64,000 bases of DNA from Phascolarctos cinereus (Eukaryota; Chordata; Mammalia; Diprotodontia; Phascolarctidae): the NCBI RefSeq assembly GCF_002099425.1, contig NW_018343990.1:372001-436000 (forward strand), written 5' to 3'. The position numbers and the translations under genes are program-made. Below are positions 19,546 through 29,771 of this stretch, piece after piece. Below the pieces are notes generated by a model, which was not told where the DNA came from, searched no databases, and was given only the letters and a program-made list of their open reading frames with translations. The first letter of the stretch is position 1, and the number at the start of each line of letters is the position of its first letter.

Positions 19546-20035
19546 GACTCCCCTGATGTGGTCTTGTGCATTAAAATTCACACTATTCAAAGTTATAATT
19601 ATCTACAATATGGTCACTGGTTCCAGCTCAATGGAAACATACAGTGCTAATTCAAATAATGCAACCACTTCAAGGCATTCATTTTTCACACTAATTGGGA
19701 CCTGGCTGCCATTTTGTTTAGTAAATAGAATAATCCCACCTATTGCTTTCCTTTTAGATCCCTAAACTCAACAACACACAAGCCTCTGAGCGCCCACGTT
19801 TTCTGTATGTCTCAGATTTTCACAGTGTAGCGTATAACAGCCTGTATCTTAGGGACTCACTATATTTTGCTAACTGAAAGAGATCTAACCTGAAATTCTA
19901 GAAGCAGAAACGGATTCATTTTGAAGGGGGTGGGGCAGCTAAGGGCATGAAAATGTCAAGTCAAATGACTACTTAAGGAAAAGCACACTTTTCCGTGTTA
20001 GAGGAAGATAAATAATATTTGTAAAATGTTTTACC
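19546..20035. other. No gene or repeat recognised
   Basis: Unique-looking DNA without motifs above chance. A short G-rich patch lies at 19925-19940. Confidence 0.4.
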
Positions 20036-20258
20036 ACAATTCCCGACACATTTGGGGTTTTCTTGGCAAAGATACTAGAGTAGTTTACCATTTCCTTCTC
20101 TTGCTTACTTTACAGATGAAGAAATTGAGGCAAACAGACTTAAGTGACTTGTCCAGGGTCACACAGCTACTAAGTGTCTGAGACTGGATTTGAACTCAGG
20201 AAGACTAATCTTCCTGACTTCAGGCCCAGCTCTCTACCCATTCTGTCACCTAAAGAGG
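20036..20258 (-). mobile_element. MAR1-like SINE with RTE tail (minus)
   Basis: CATTTGGGGTTTTCTTGGC, TTACCATTTCCTTCTC, GAAGAAATTGAGGCAAACAG, CAGGGTCACACAGCTACTAAG and CTCTACCCATTCTGTCACC. The RTE tail is slightly truncated at its far end. Confidence 0.8.
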
Positions 20259-20549
20259 CCAGAGCCCTGGACCAAAAAGAGCCAATGTCTTTAATAAAAT
20301 TTTGATCTTCGCAGTTAAAGAAAAAACCTCATAACACTGAGGTAAACCTGAGGATACCTAGGACTCTGGCAGATTTTTCAGCTCCTCTCTCACTAAGCTC
20401 TAGCCTCAATTCAATCCAGAAGGAGGAACACTGTCACCACCCACTATCCCAGACCTCCCTGTATAAGAACTCTGAATGATGCCATACCCGTGACACAGGG
20501 CACATTTCTGAGGTGCTACAGTACTCTTGAGATATCACAGTAAGATAAC

Positions 20550-20667
20550 ATACTGGATATAGCAACAACAGCACCAGGTTTGGAGTCAGGAGATTTGACT
20601 TTGAGTCTCGATTCTGATGTTTCCTAACCATGTGCCCCAGGGTTCTTGATTCACATCTCTGAACTAC
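20550..20667 (+). mobile_element. CORE-SINE fragment (plus)
   Basis: ATAGCAACAACAGCACC, GGTTTGGAGTCAGGAG and TGAGTCTCGATTCTG are a diverged head with box B. The core is short and decayed. Confidence 0.5.
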
Positions 20668-20682
20668 AACTGCCGCATTAGT

Positions 20683-20810
20683 CACTCGATCAACCAAAAA
20701 GCATTTATTAAATGCTTATTTTGTTCCAGGCAATGTGGAGACACAAAGAAAAAGGGTAAATGGTCCCTGCTCTCAAGGAACTTTCATTTTAATGTTAAAG
20801 AAAGTTATAA
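20683..20810 (-). mobile_element. L2-type 3' end (antisense)
   Basis: ATCAACCAAAAAGCATTTATT, TTGTTCCAGGCAATG, GACACAAAGAAAAAGGG, CCCTGCTCTCAAGGAAC: the opening of an antisense L2 copy. Confidence 0.7.
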
Positions 20811-21001
20811 TATTTCTATCATCTCACTGGACTCAAATGAAATAAGAGTGTAAGATGCTACATGAATTAGAGCTCTTACGTTAATCTTGTCAGCATTCTT
20901 TACCAATATCTTTCCCACTGATCCCCAACAACTAAGGATGTGGGGACCCCCACAGATATATTGAATAGGTCAGAAGCCAGCTGTCACTGGCTCCCAAAGT
21001 A
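20811..21001. other. No repeat recognised
   Basis: Short unique stretch leading into the orphan open frame. Confidence 0.3.
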
Positions 21002-21109
21002 GTGGCCCTCTATGCGCTCCTGATTGAAGACCACAAACTGAAACATCACAGTCTCCACACCACAATCCAAGCAGACCCCACCCTTTCAGGGACCACAGTG
21101 AAGGATGAG

Positions 21110-21655
21110 ATGATGCGAGGTCTGCAGCAGAACAGAAGCAGAAACAATCTGCTGCAATCATTCAACACCTGGTCGGCATTTCCAAATATCTCCTGGGAGA
21201 CTTGCTCTGGACTTGGGCCAGTCAAGGGAGGATTGAAATATATGTGTAGCAATCAATTCAACTCTCGGGTTTCTTACCTCTCCAGGCTGGACTGCTTCCT
21301 CCTGTTTGCTATTTCTGTAAGCAAATATATTAATGGAGAGTTATCAGAGCTTCCCCACTATGACCTCCTTAGAAATAATAGACTGCATACAGCATCCAAT
21401 TTAACACCTGGAAAATCAGACTGTTTTGGTCTAATTCCATTTTCTACGTGTCTTGAACAGGTTTTCAATAAAATGACAGGAAAAATAACATTATCTGGGG
21501 TCTCCATCAGCCATGCCATGCCACTCTGCTCTGCACAAAGCTGCTTTATGACTAACTTTTCCTCCTTCCCTCTACACTGTCAAATCCACCTGTTCCCAAG
21601 TCTACATTTTCATGATGAGACTGAAAATAGACATGCAAGACGTGGGTGTTTGTAA
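21110..21655 (+). other. Longest open frame from ATG, orphan, probably not a gene
   Basis: The frame is open from 21002, but the first in-frame ATG is at 21110 (second at 21113), giving 181 residues. The product is serine- and leucine-rich with no recognisable domain, repeat or signal peptide, and shows no similarity I know. There is no Kozak context, promoter or poly-A signal that I can point to. The stretch is free of transposon words, so conserved non-coding DNA is as likely as a gene. Confidence 0.2.
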
Positions 21656-22114
21656 ATCAACTTCACTGTGTGTGCTCATTGGAAAAGTGCCTGAGCATTA
21701 GCTTCTAAAGAAGGCCACCTGCCTGGTTCCCTTCCTCCCATCCCACCCCCCTGAACTCTGCCACATCTCAGCTGTAGATGCAGCCACAGGATACAAATGG
21801 CTCACCGCCCCAATGCTGCCCACCACTGACTTCATTCAAATCAATGTATGTTACAACAAACACTTGCTATTCTTCAAAAACTTTCTTTCAACCTCCCTTG
21901 GCAGTCCTGCCCCACTATGAGGAGTGGGTCCAAGAGCATCTTTTGACTAAGAGCAATTAATAGGATGGAAGGGAGAGAATAAAGAGGGGGGCAAAGAGCA
22001 GGGGCCAAGTTAAATCTGAGTGAATAGGTAATCAGAACTCTCTGCCAAGGTCAAAACAAAAGAGTTCCCTGATGTCAACAAGGTTAGGAGTTATAAGACA
22101 GGTTATGGGATTTA
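21656..22114. other. No gene or repeat recognised
   Basis: Unique-looking, with a CCCACCCCCC run near 21742-21752. Nothing else is supportable. Confidence 0.4.
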
Positions 22115-22505
22115 GGAACATAGCACCCAGTGCTTGGAGGGTCTTAGAGATTGTCTAAATCAGGCTATTCTTTCTACCCTGGAGTCAAACTAAGGTTTAA
22201 AAAAAATGAAGTGACTTGCCCAAGGTCACACCAATAGCAAATAGAGATAATGTACAGTGGAGAAAGCACTGGATTTGGGATTATGGAACTTGGATTTTAA
22301 TGCCATTGCTGCTACTTACAGCGTGATCTTGGGCAAGTCACTTAAAATCTCTTTTTACCAATTTCTCCACTTGTAAAATGAAAGGGTTCAGCTAGCTAAA
22401 TTCCAAGATCCCTTCCAAATTAATCCATGATGCTAGATGTCCGAGTTGGGAACTGAATGCAGTTCCCCTGATTCTAGGACTCTTGCCAGTATACCATGAG
22501 TACAT
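22115..22505 (-). mobile_element. MIR3-like SINE (minus), split by a younger SINE
   Basis: First part 22115-22245: TAGGAACATAGCACCC, GTCTTAGAGATTGTC, GAAGTGACTTGCCCAAGGTC. It resumes at about 22434-22505 with GGGAACTGAATGCAG and GATTCTAGGACTCTTGCC. Confidence 0.65.
22246..22432 (+). mobile_element. MIR-like CORE-SINE (plus), inserted
   Basis: TACAGTGGAGAAAGCACTGG, GATCTTGGGCAAGTCACTTAA, CACTTGTAAAATGAAAGGG and the MIR tail CCAAGATCCCTTCC. It lies in the reversed MIR3-like SINE and is therefore younger. Confidence 0.75.
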
Positions 22506-22915
22506 TCCCCGATACCATCAACAAAACGGAGGGTAGAGAGGAGAGTCAGCACAATGATGGTCAGGTAACATGGCGGAAGGAACCACACAAAGTATTGGTA
22601 AATATAATTGGTCCCCATGCAAACCTTTGCCAAAGAAAGCACTTGTATGCCAGTGATGTTGTAGGCAGCTAAACCGGTCCTCTTCTTTGCTCTGTGGCAT
22701 AAATTTCTGGATTTAGGCACTCAGAATGGAGCATACCTATGATTTTTCGTGTGAGTGGGTTGATTTTGCATATCGCAATTATGACTATCAGCAAGAATAG
22801 ATTTCTTCACCATGAAAATATCCAGCAAATTCTCATTCTTAAGCACATGCACCGCACAGAAATTAAGTCTCTAATGCCCCTTCTGGCTTCTCCCGCTATT
22901 GGAATCTTGTGACAG
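22506..22915. other. Unique DNA, octamer-like word at 22768
   Basis: Contains GATTTTGCATATCGCAATTATG near 22768-22789, which includes a POU-octamer-like TTTGCATAT. It is otherwise featureless. A 95-codon minus-strand open frame has no family match that I know. Confidence 0.3.
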
Positions 22916-23365
22916 ACCAATGAGGAAGTTAGGGCAAATATTATTCATGGGATCACAATTTTGACAAATAGGGAAACTGAGGCCCAGAGAAGCTAAGTGA
23001 TTTGGGAACGGTCATACCAAGAGGCAACTGGGTAGTATAGTAGACATGTACCTAAAGTCAAGAAGACCTGAATTCAAATCCAGCCTCAGACAATTACTAG
23101 CTGTGGACCTGGGCAAATCACTTAACCTCTACTGGCCCCAATTTCCTCAACTGTAAAATGGAGATTATAACAGCACTACCTCCCAGAGGTGCTATGAGGA
23201 TCAAATAAGATAATAATTATAAGTCACTTGACATAGCATCCTAGCACATACTAAGTGCTATATAAATATTATTATTATTATATTAAAGAATCAAAACTAG
23301 AATCCAGGTCCTTTGACTCTGGGATCTGTTCTTTTCATATTATACTTTGCTGCCTCTTCCAGAAC
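22916..23365 (-). mobile_element. MIR-like SINE (minus), split by THER1
   Basis: Left part to 23023: TTATTCATGGGATCAC, GGGAAACTGAGGCCCAGAG. Right part from 23285: CTAGAATCCAGGTCCTTTGAC, ATTATACTTTGCTGCC. Together they make one reversed copy. Confidence 0.65.
23024..23284 (+). mobile_element. THER1-like CORE-SINE (plus), inserted
   Basis: GGCAACTGGGTAGTATAG, GACCTGAATTCAAATCCAGCC, GCAAATCACTTAACC, CAACTGTAAAATGGAG, TGAGGATCAAATAAG and CTAAGTGCTATATAAATATT, ending in an ATT run. It is full length and well preserved. Confidence 0.8.
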
Positions 23366-23846
23366 TACTACAATTACATTTTTTTTACCTTAACCTAACT
23401 CAGACTGCTTGGAAACCAATGGGAGGTAGGAAGCAGCATGTAGAGCCCCAAGAATCTCTTTCATGATCCCAGAATACACCTTTGGATTATTGCCTTCTCC
23501 CTCCCCCAAAAAAAAATGAAAGAAGAAAGGAGGGAAGGAGAGAGACAATGAGAAAAGGGGGGAGGAAGCGGGTGAAGTCCAGTAGCCAGAACATGCAATC
23601 AGGGAATTTGGGGATGGATGAGTCCTTGGTTCTGCAAGATACCTGCTGAAGCACCCAGGACTAGAAAGCCCCATTGGTCCTGGACGGTGCAGGCATAACC
23701 TTGATGAAACAACGAGAGGAAAGAAACAGGTTTAAAATTCAGGCTCCCAAGTCAAGCCTGCTTCTGCTAGATAGGGATTCTACAAAAGGAATCAAGGAGA
23801 CCTTCACACACTCCTCATCATCCCAAAAGAGACCCCAAAGTTTAGA
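23366..23846. other. No gene recognised; GA-rich patch 23510-23575
   Basis: Contains a purine-rich patch (GAAGGAGGGAAGG, GGGGGGAGG). Otherwise unique-looking. Confidence 0.4.
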
Positions 23847-24030
23847 GCAGGGGTTCTTAACCTGAGGTCCATTTTTAAAAATATTTTGATTACTATGTTT
23901 CAACATAACTGACTTCCTTTGTAATCCTACATATCTTAACTCATTTATTGGAAAACATTATTGTGAGGAGTCCATAGGCTTAATCAGACTGCCAAAGGAG
24001 ACCATGCCACAAAAAAGGAACCCTTGGTTT
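23847..24030 (+). mobile_element. Short hAT-like DNA element, copy 1 (plus)
   Basis: Left end CAGGGGTTCTTAACCTGAGG, then ATATTTTGATTACTATG, TTTGTAATCCTACATATC, CATTATTGTGAGG, TCCATAGGCTTAATCAGAC, TGCCAAAGGAG and a decayed right end. The same order recurs at 44690-44872 and, reversed, at 40747-41215. The inverted ends point to a non-autonomous hAT-type element. Confidence 0.6.
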
Positions 24031-24147
24031 AGAACCCTAAGAGAAAAAATGAATGCACAGTACCCAGAGGGATGTTATGGTATAGCATGATAGTGCAGAC
24101 AGATTTATGGAACTGGTATCACGAGAGAACTGAGTTCAAAACCTGCC
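24013..24147 (+). repeat. Local direct duplication, copy A (135 bp)
   Basis: Aligns without gaps to 24650-24784 with 128 of 135 bases identical. It takes in the right end of the hAT-like element and the head of a plus-strand SINE, so a single genomic block was copied. Confidence 0.95.
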
Positions 24148-24265
24148 TCACACACCTGCTAACTACATAACTAGGGGCAACTCATTTGAGCTCTCTGACC
24201 TTGTTTTTTCATCTACAAAACAAGGATGATAATACTCAAACTAGCTACATCACAAGGCTTTTGCA
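24080..24265 (+). mobile_element. CORE-SINE (plus)
   Basis: TATAGCATGATAGTGCAGAC, GAGAACTGAGTTCAAAACC, TAACTACATAACTAGG, CATCTACAAAACAAGG and a decayed tail. A diverged copy. Confidence 0.6.
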
Positions 24266-24440
24266 GGTGAAAGAGTGCTGGCCCTAGAGTCAAAAGATCT
24301 GGGTTCCAATCCTGGCTGTATTTACTGTGTAAAGCTAGGCAAACTTGACTTCTCTGGACCTCAGTTTTCTGTGAAAAGAGAGTTAAAGACTAGATCCTTT
24401 CTAAAGCCCTTTCTAAATCTCTGATCTTATGATTCTATTA
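24266..24440 (+). mobile_element. MIR-like CORE-SINE (plus)
   Basis: GTGAAAGAGTGCTGGCCC, GATCTGGGTTCCAATCC, CCTCAGTTTTCTG and the MIR tail GACTAGATCCTTTCTAAAGCC. It follows the preceding SINE closely. Confidence 0.65.
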
Positions 24441-24649
24441 CACTCTGTATACCTTAGAATATCACTTATATGTCAGCCATTATCAACATTAGTATTAGTG
24501 GGCCACTGGAGAATACACATCCATCTCCAGCCCTTTCTATGTAAGGAAGATTGGCAGAAGAAGCAGAAATGTACCCAAACATTTTTTAAATAAATTTTAA
24601 GTAAATAAAGAAAACCCCCTTCTCACTCTGAGCTTCCTCTAGCTGTGAT

Positions 24650-24784
24650 AAAAGGAACTCTTGGTTTAGAAACCTAAGAGAAAAAATGAATGCACAGTAC
24701 CCAGAGGAATATTATGGTATAGCGTGATAGTGCAGACAGATTTATGGAACTGGTATCATGAGAGACCTGAGTTCAAAACCTGCC
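24650..24784 (+). repeat. Local direct duplication, copy B (135 bp)
   Basis: Second copy of 24013-24147, shifted by 637 bases. The sequences flanking copies A and B differ, so the boundaries are sharp at both sides. Confidence 0.95.
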
Positions 24785-25339
24785 ACTTGCTTAGTTTCTC
24801 TACTCTGAAATTGCTCCCCCAAAAAATCACACAAACCCCTTAAACCTGAGCAAATGACAATGAAAGGCAATTTCAGAATTTTGCACCCAAGTTTTTAATG
24901 ATTTGCTGAGCACTATAGGCTAAATCAAATTGGGTCTCTGAGCAAACAGCAACTCATCTGTCCACTCATAGTATTAACAGTCATTATTTTACCATACTCC
25001 AGCCTAAGGTGGACTAAAAAAGGAAAAAAGGCAAAAACCTTGTTTGCTGTTTTGCCTTCCCTAGACAACCATGCTTATCTGTTCCTTCTTGGACCTACCA
25101 CTTTTCTCCTCAAACCCTAAATGGAAAAAGGTGGGTACTTTTTCCTTGCATAAAAATAAATTTCAATGAGGTTGGGGGAGGGGGTGGAGTGAGAAGGAAA
25201 GGAAATGGAGGGGGAAAAGGTAAAAGAATAGATGTGTTTTTCTCCTTTGAGGAGGAAAAACAGTTCTCTGCCTCCCTCAGTTCCCCCTCCCCCGCCCTGC
25301 CCAGTCCGGTCCGGTCCCATTGCCAAAAGGACCAATAAC
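24785..25339. other. No gene recognised; purine/pyrimidine patches
   Basis: The stretch at 25170-25320 has a purine run followed by a CCTCCCCCGCCC and GTCCGGTCCGG stretch, locally GC-rich. Two overlapping minus-strand open frames come from this simple composition. Confidence 0.4.
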
Positions 25340-25690
25340 TCATTTATTTTAAAGGCCAACAACCTACGATGCTCTGAGAAGGAGAATTAGCATAAAACAT
25401 GGACCAGAGAAAAGGTTACAGAATTAGATGCAGAGCAGATTGAGTTAATTTTTTTTCCATCAAGTTTACCAAAGCAGATAAGAGCAGCACTCAGAAATGC
25501 ATTAACAGCTGTACAGAAGCCAAAATACACCTGAGCCAGAACCTAGACTCAGAGAGCCTGTGTCCTAAGTACATATGAAAGCACCTGCTTTATTCACCTG
25601 GAAGTGGGGGAGGGGAAAGGAGACCTGGAACTAAATGACTTCCTACCTTTTGTGCACTTGTGCTTTCATGATCTTCAGAGCGCCTTCCCT
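25340..25690. promoter_or_regulatory. Repeat-free block, possible conserved non-coding element
   Basis: About 350 bases without repeat words. Short factor-like motifs include GAATTAGCAT (25385), GCAGATAAGAGC (GATA-like, 25474) and AACAGCTG (E-box, 25506). These are compatible with an enhancer, though such motifs also occur by chance. Confidence 0.3.
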
Positions 25691-25694
25691 TTCA

Positions 25695-26010
25695 CAGAAT
25701 CTCAGAGATGAAAGGCACCTCTGAGGCCTGTATCTTGCATCAGCCCCTCTGGCACACCCCCCAGCACATGTATATCCAACCTTCACTCGAAGACCTCCAG
25801 AGAAGGGAACTCCCTGCCATTTGAAACAGCTGGTTCTACTTTGGGGATGCTTTGTTAGGAAGGTTCTCCTTGTGTCAGGTCCAAGTCTGCTCCTTAGAAC
25901 ATCTATTGTACTTCATCCTGTCTTCTTGGTCCAGTCCAAACAAATCTAATCCTTCCTCTATCACTGCCTTTCAAATGCCTGAAGACAGTGAAGGTCGGAG
26001 CTATTAGTCA
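25695..26010 (-). mobile_element. CR1/L3-type LINE 3' region (antisense)
   Basis: Reverse form: CACAGAATCTCAGAGATG, GGCACCTCTGAGGCC, CACTCGAAGACCTCCAGAG, TGTTAGGAAGGTTCTCC, GTCCAAACAAATCTAATCC and TTCAAATGCCTGAAGAC. The order fits an antisense CR1/L3 3' region. Confidence 0.65.
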
Positions 26011-26789
26011 ACAGAGGCTGGAGCGAAGAATAGTTTGCGTGTGCAGTGCATGGGCTTAAGGGTGAATTATGGGTAGTCCTCTGCCTGACACAGTGCCCAA
26101 AGGTAGAGAGAGCAGAGGCATCTATGGAGCATACCTCCTTCAACATCTCTTATGGCATCTCCAAATAGAGCTTTTTTCCATTTGAAAAGTGGATACAACA
26201 GTAGGTCTTTCTATGCAGAACGTCTGCCTCCCTGTCAGACTCACCCAAGCCCTCTTCTCTTTTCTGAAATGTCCCCAAATCCAACTTTGCTCCAGCCTCC
26301 TTTTCCCCCTTCTGGATAAAAAGTGTCCTTTCACTTCTCTCTGGATTTTTTCCCATTCCAAAGTATGTGTGGAGAGATTACGTGTGTGCAGTGCTATTGG
26401 CTTAATTTTGTCCTAGGAAGGGAGAGGGAGGAGAAGGTGGTGCCACAGTGGAAAGTAGCAAAGCAGTCCCATACATTAAAAAATAATGATAATCATTCTC
26501 TTTATACCACAGGTGGAAAGAACAGAAGGAAGGAAGAAGGGTTCACATTACCTCCCAAGTCCACTTAAGGTTGCTGAATCCAGTGAGGATTACTGTAATT
26601 CCATGATGTTCAATGACAAAGGTCCGAGCTACAAGGTCCAGTTATAGATGAGAGCATGTTACGAAATTTTTCTAATATGTCCACCAATAAAGCTCCCTGG
26701 ATAGGGGGAAGGCATGTGACAGACTCTCCTTAAACCAAATTATATTCAATAGATAGTTCATACCTGGAAAAGCTCCCATCTATTAAGAG
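26011..26789. other. No gene or repeat recognised
   Basis: Unique-looking DNA. Overlapping open frames on both strands at 26140-26420 share the same bases and have no family motif; they are likely chance. Confidence 0.4.
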
Positions 26790-26986
26790 CCTCCAGGCCT
26801 GGAGTTCAAATGTGACCTCAGACACTTACTAGCTGGGCAAGTCATTTAACCTTGTTAAGTGACTCCCGTTTCTTCATCTGGAAAATGAGCTGGAAAAAGA
26901 AATGGCAAACTACCCCAGTATCTCTGCCAAGAAAACCCCAAATGGGGTTAGAAAGAGTCAGACTGAAAAGACTGAACAAAAACTCC
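26790..26986 (+). mobile_element. MAR1-like SINE, 5'-truncated (plus)
   Basis: Begins at the box B region (GGCCTGGAGTTCAAATGTG), then CTAGCTGGGCAAGTCATTTAA, GAAAATGAGCTGG, GAAATGGCAAACTACCCC, GCCAAGAAAACCCC and GACTGAACAAAAAC. The head is missing, as expected for truncated retroposition. Confidence 0.8.
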
Positions 26987-27226
26987 CTGATAGAATTCAT
27001 ACTTTCCACCCATTATGACAAAAAACAAAAAACAGGCAACTGACTCCTTTCTTGATTTCATTTCTCCCCTCTAATTTCTACACCTGGGATTATTTTATTC
27101 TTATTCATTTTCCAACTGTTTGGCCACCTTTCTTGCAATCCCTCTTTGTGAGGGGGATGCCCTGTGGTTCCTTTTATAACTGCCTTCCAAGCTAGGACTT
27201 TGTGGAAAGGAACTAATTCAGCAGCA

Positions 27227-27455
27227 CAGGGCATAATAGTATATTGCACTTAGAGTCAGGAAGGCCTGAATTCAAATCCTGCTTTAAGCACTTACTAGCT
27301 ATGTGACTCTGGGCAAGAAGCTTCATGTCTTAGCCTCAGTTTTGGTATCTGTAAAAAAAGGGGGATAATAATAACAATACCTATCTCACAGATAACCTAT
27401 GTAACAAATGACTTCGCAAACCTGAAAGCACTATGTAAAGGCTAACTACTACTTT
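27227..27455 (+). mobile_element. THER1-like CORE-SINE (plus)
   Basis: CACAGGGCATAATAGTATATTG, GGCCTGAATTCAAATCC, TATGTGACTCTGGGC, ATCTGTAAAAAAAGG, ATAATAACAATACC and CTGAAAGCACTATGTAAAGG. The head is decayed; the rest is good. Confidence 0.7.
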
Positions 27456-27639
27456 AAGGACTTTAGTCTACTGGTTGAAAAGCTACCTCCTCCTTTCCTG
27501 CTACCCCAGTGTCAGCTGCCTTGCTGGACATGCTGACGCAGGTGGAGACAATCCTGTGCTTGTCCTAAGTACAGGATCTTCCGTGAAGGAAAAATCCAAC
27601 TAAGGTTCCCCACTGACTAGTGTTTTGCTTTTCTAAATT

Positions 27640-28280
27640 GTACTGCAATGGCCCCTGTTGTTCCAAGATGGCTCTGTTTCTAATCAGGAAATTAAATTAA
27701 TAGATCATGACGCTGCCGTTAAAGCTCTCTGTCATTCCTGCCAGCTGACAGCTCTTTCCCTCATCCCCAAACCCCATACACCTTCACCCCATCCCCATTT
27801 TTGGCCAGACAGTACAGCAGGAGCTGAGGCATCCGATTCAGAGGCAGGCTTTAGCCTGCCAAGCCATATTGCACACCTATATCAGGGCTTCCTTGGGGAC
27901 AATGATCTAACAGCTTTGTGATTAAGATTGCCGTTTCCAAAAGAACAGCATCTTTTTTTCTTCCCCTGGTCAGCTGCTTGATAACAGAGGCAAGCTGGGA
28001 GACATAGGCTTCCTATGTAGATCAGGAGCCCACCCAGCAATGCTAAGCATGCCAGCATGTCTGAAAGAGAAGGTAGGAGCTGTTCCCAGCTGCTGTATTC
28101 AAGATAATACAGGACTGCTAATAAGTCATTTACTTCTTTGTGCTTTTCTTCCATGAATACACTCATACTCAAGAAGATGCTGAATTGAGGAGATAATCAG
28201 CACATTGATGTCAGAGGCTACAGAAATCATCTGGCCAAGGGCATGAGGCAGACTCAGCATTGATGTAAGATCACCCCAGT
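27640..28280. promoter_or_regulatory. Repeat-free block, possible conserved non-coding element
   Basis: Contains AATCAGGAAATTAAATTAATAG (27681-27702), GCCAGCTGACAGCTC (27741) and GATCTAACAGCTTTGTGATTAAG (27904-27926) in repeat-free DNA. Open frames on both strands (27658-27921 plus, 27882-28172 minus) lack known motifs. The regulatory role is inferred only from absence of repeats and word content. Confidence 0.3.
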
Positions 28281-28577
28281 CTCCATAAGCAAAGCAAAAT
28301 GGAGGCTAGTGGCAATTGTCGGAATAATTCAGACCAAAAATAGTTCACCCAGTTGGGAATGAAGAGAGAAGAGCCAAGAGGTGGTTCTCACTAGCCAACT
28401 TCCCTATCTCATTCTGGAGATTATTTCCCCCCTTGCATTTTCCAAGCAATGGCCATGGTTTTCCACTAGGCTTTGCTAGTTAGGATCCTGAAGTCTACAA
28501 GGATGCTGTAACAACCAAGCATATGATTGATCAATATGCTGAATTCGAATGCTAGAAAAAAACACTAGAGCAAAAGT

Positions 28578-28672
28578 TGCTCGACAACTGACTGTGGGAT
28601 CCTGGGCAAGTCCAGGCCTCAGTACCCACGAAGGTCCCTTTCAGCTTTAACGTCTTACACTTCTACTCTGTG
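28578..28672 (+). mobile_element. MIR tail fragment (plus)
   Basis: ACTGTGGGATCCTGGGCAAG, GGCCTCAGTACC and GAAGGTCCCTTTCAGC, TTTAACGTC are the core and tail of a MIR-like SINE. The head is absent. Confidence 0.5.
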
Positions 28673-29650
28673 ATCAACACTGGCTAGTACCAAAGGGGAC
28701 ATAAATGAAATACTCTATACAGTTTATGATATAATAAGTTTGGCATAAATGTTTTTTGGGGAAATAATATCTACACCAGAGTAATAAATAACATGCTGAA
28801 GACAAGCAGAACACATGACTTATAACCAATTTCTGCAAAGTTTCTGAGCTTACTATTCCCAGAAACAAGAGATAAAATCAAGCAAATCAAATTGATTAGG
28901 ATGGCTATAAAGTACTTCCCTAAATGATGCAGAACTTTATTTTTTTAATTTTCTTTTTTAAATTTTGAAGGTAACAATCATAAGCCAATACAGATAATTC
29001 AACATACAGAAAAAGAAAGGATATCAACTCTTGGAGGAGAGGTGATAGACTAATGGTGTAGAATGAGGTCTTCAACTTCAGGCTTGGCCAATGTGTTGAT
29101 TTGTTTTACACAACTGTGTATTTGTGTTACAAAGGAGGGCTTCAAAGGGAAGGGAGTAAATTATTGTGTAAGGATAAAGATGGAAAAAAACTTTAGTATA
29201 ATGGCTTCAGCTTCCAACATCACTCTTGGAAAGGGGTCATTTCATAGAATAATTGCATTTCCTTGATGCTAAGAAAAGTTTTTAACTGTTGAGTGTTTGC
29301 CTCAGTTCCATATGATTGCTCCATCTTGCATGTCACACTATTTCCATCATTTCTTATTATTATCATAATCAGTTTTCAGTACCTAGCCTATCCCTGGCCT
29401 ATAAAGAGATGAGCCATGTTTTTTTTTTTCCTGCATGCAGGTCAGCATAATCTCCATTATTTTTCTTACATGTGTTCAGTATTTTTCTCTCCTCCACTTC
29501 TATTTTCCCTCTCCATATATTTGAATGCCTTTTAACCACCTATCTACTTCTTAGTTGCTGAATAGCCTCACAAAATTTAATTCTTGAAATCCAACTGGTC
29601 AAAACTTAATTCAGATGAATCTGAGAAAACAATGATCAGACACATGTTTC
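28673..29650. other. No gene or repeat recognised
   Basis: Nearly 1 kb of AT-rich unique DNA with short T runs (28930-28965, 29419-29430). Nothing is supportable as a gene. Confidence 0.4.
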
Positions 29651-29654
29651 TTTT

Positions 29655-29771
29655 AAGAAATATATTATTACATATATGCACATACATATATGTATATATA
29701 TGTGTATATGTGTGTGTATATCATATATATATATGTATATATGTATATATGTATATGTATATGTATGTATG
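29655..29771. repeat. TA/TG compound microsatellite
   Basis: Alternating ATATA and TGTA words over about 115 bases, imperfect. The tyrosine/isoleucine-rich open frame across it is an artefact. Confidence 0.9.

Noticed and set aside
21046-21252. Minus-strand open frames opposite 21002-21655
   Set aside because: Shadow of the plus-strand frame; no motif.
27658-28172. 87- and 96-codon open frames in the unique block
   Set aside because: No domain, no splice or promoter evidence; the non-coding explanation is simpler.
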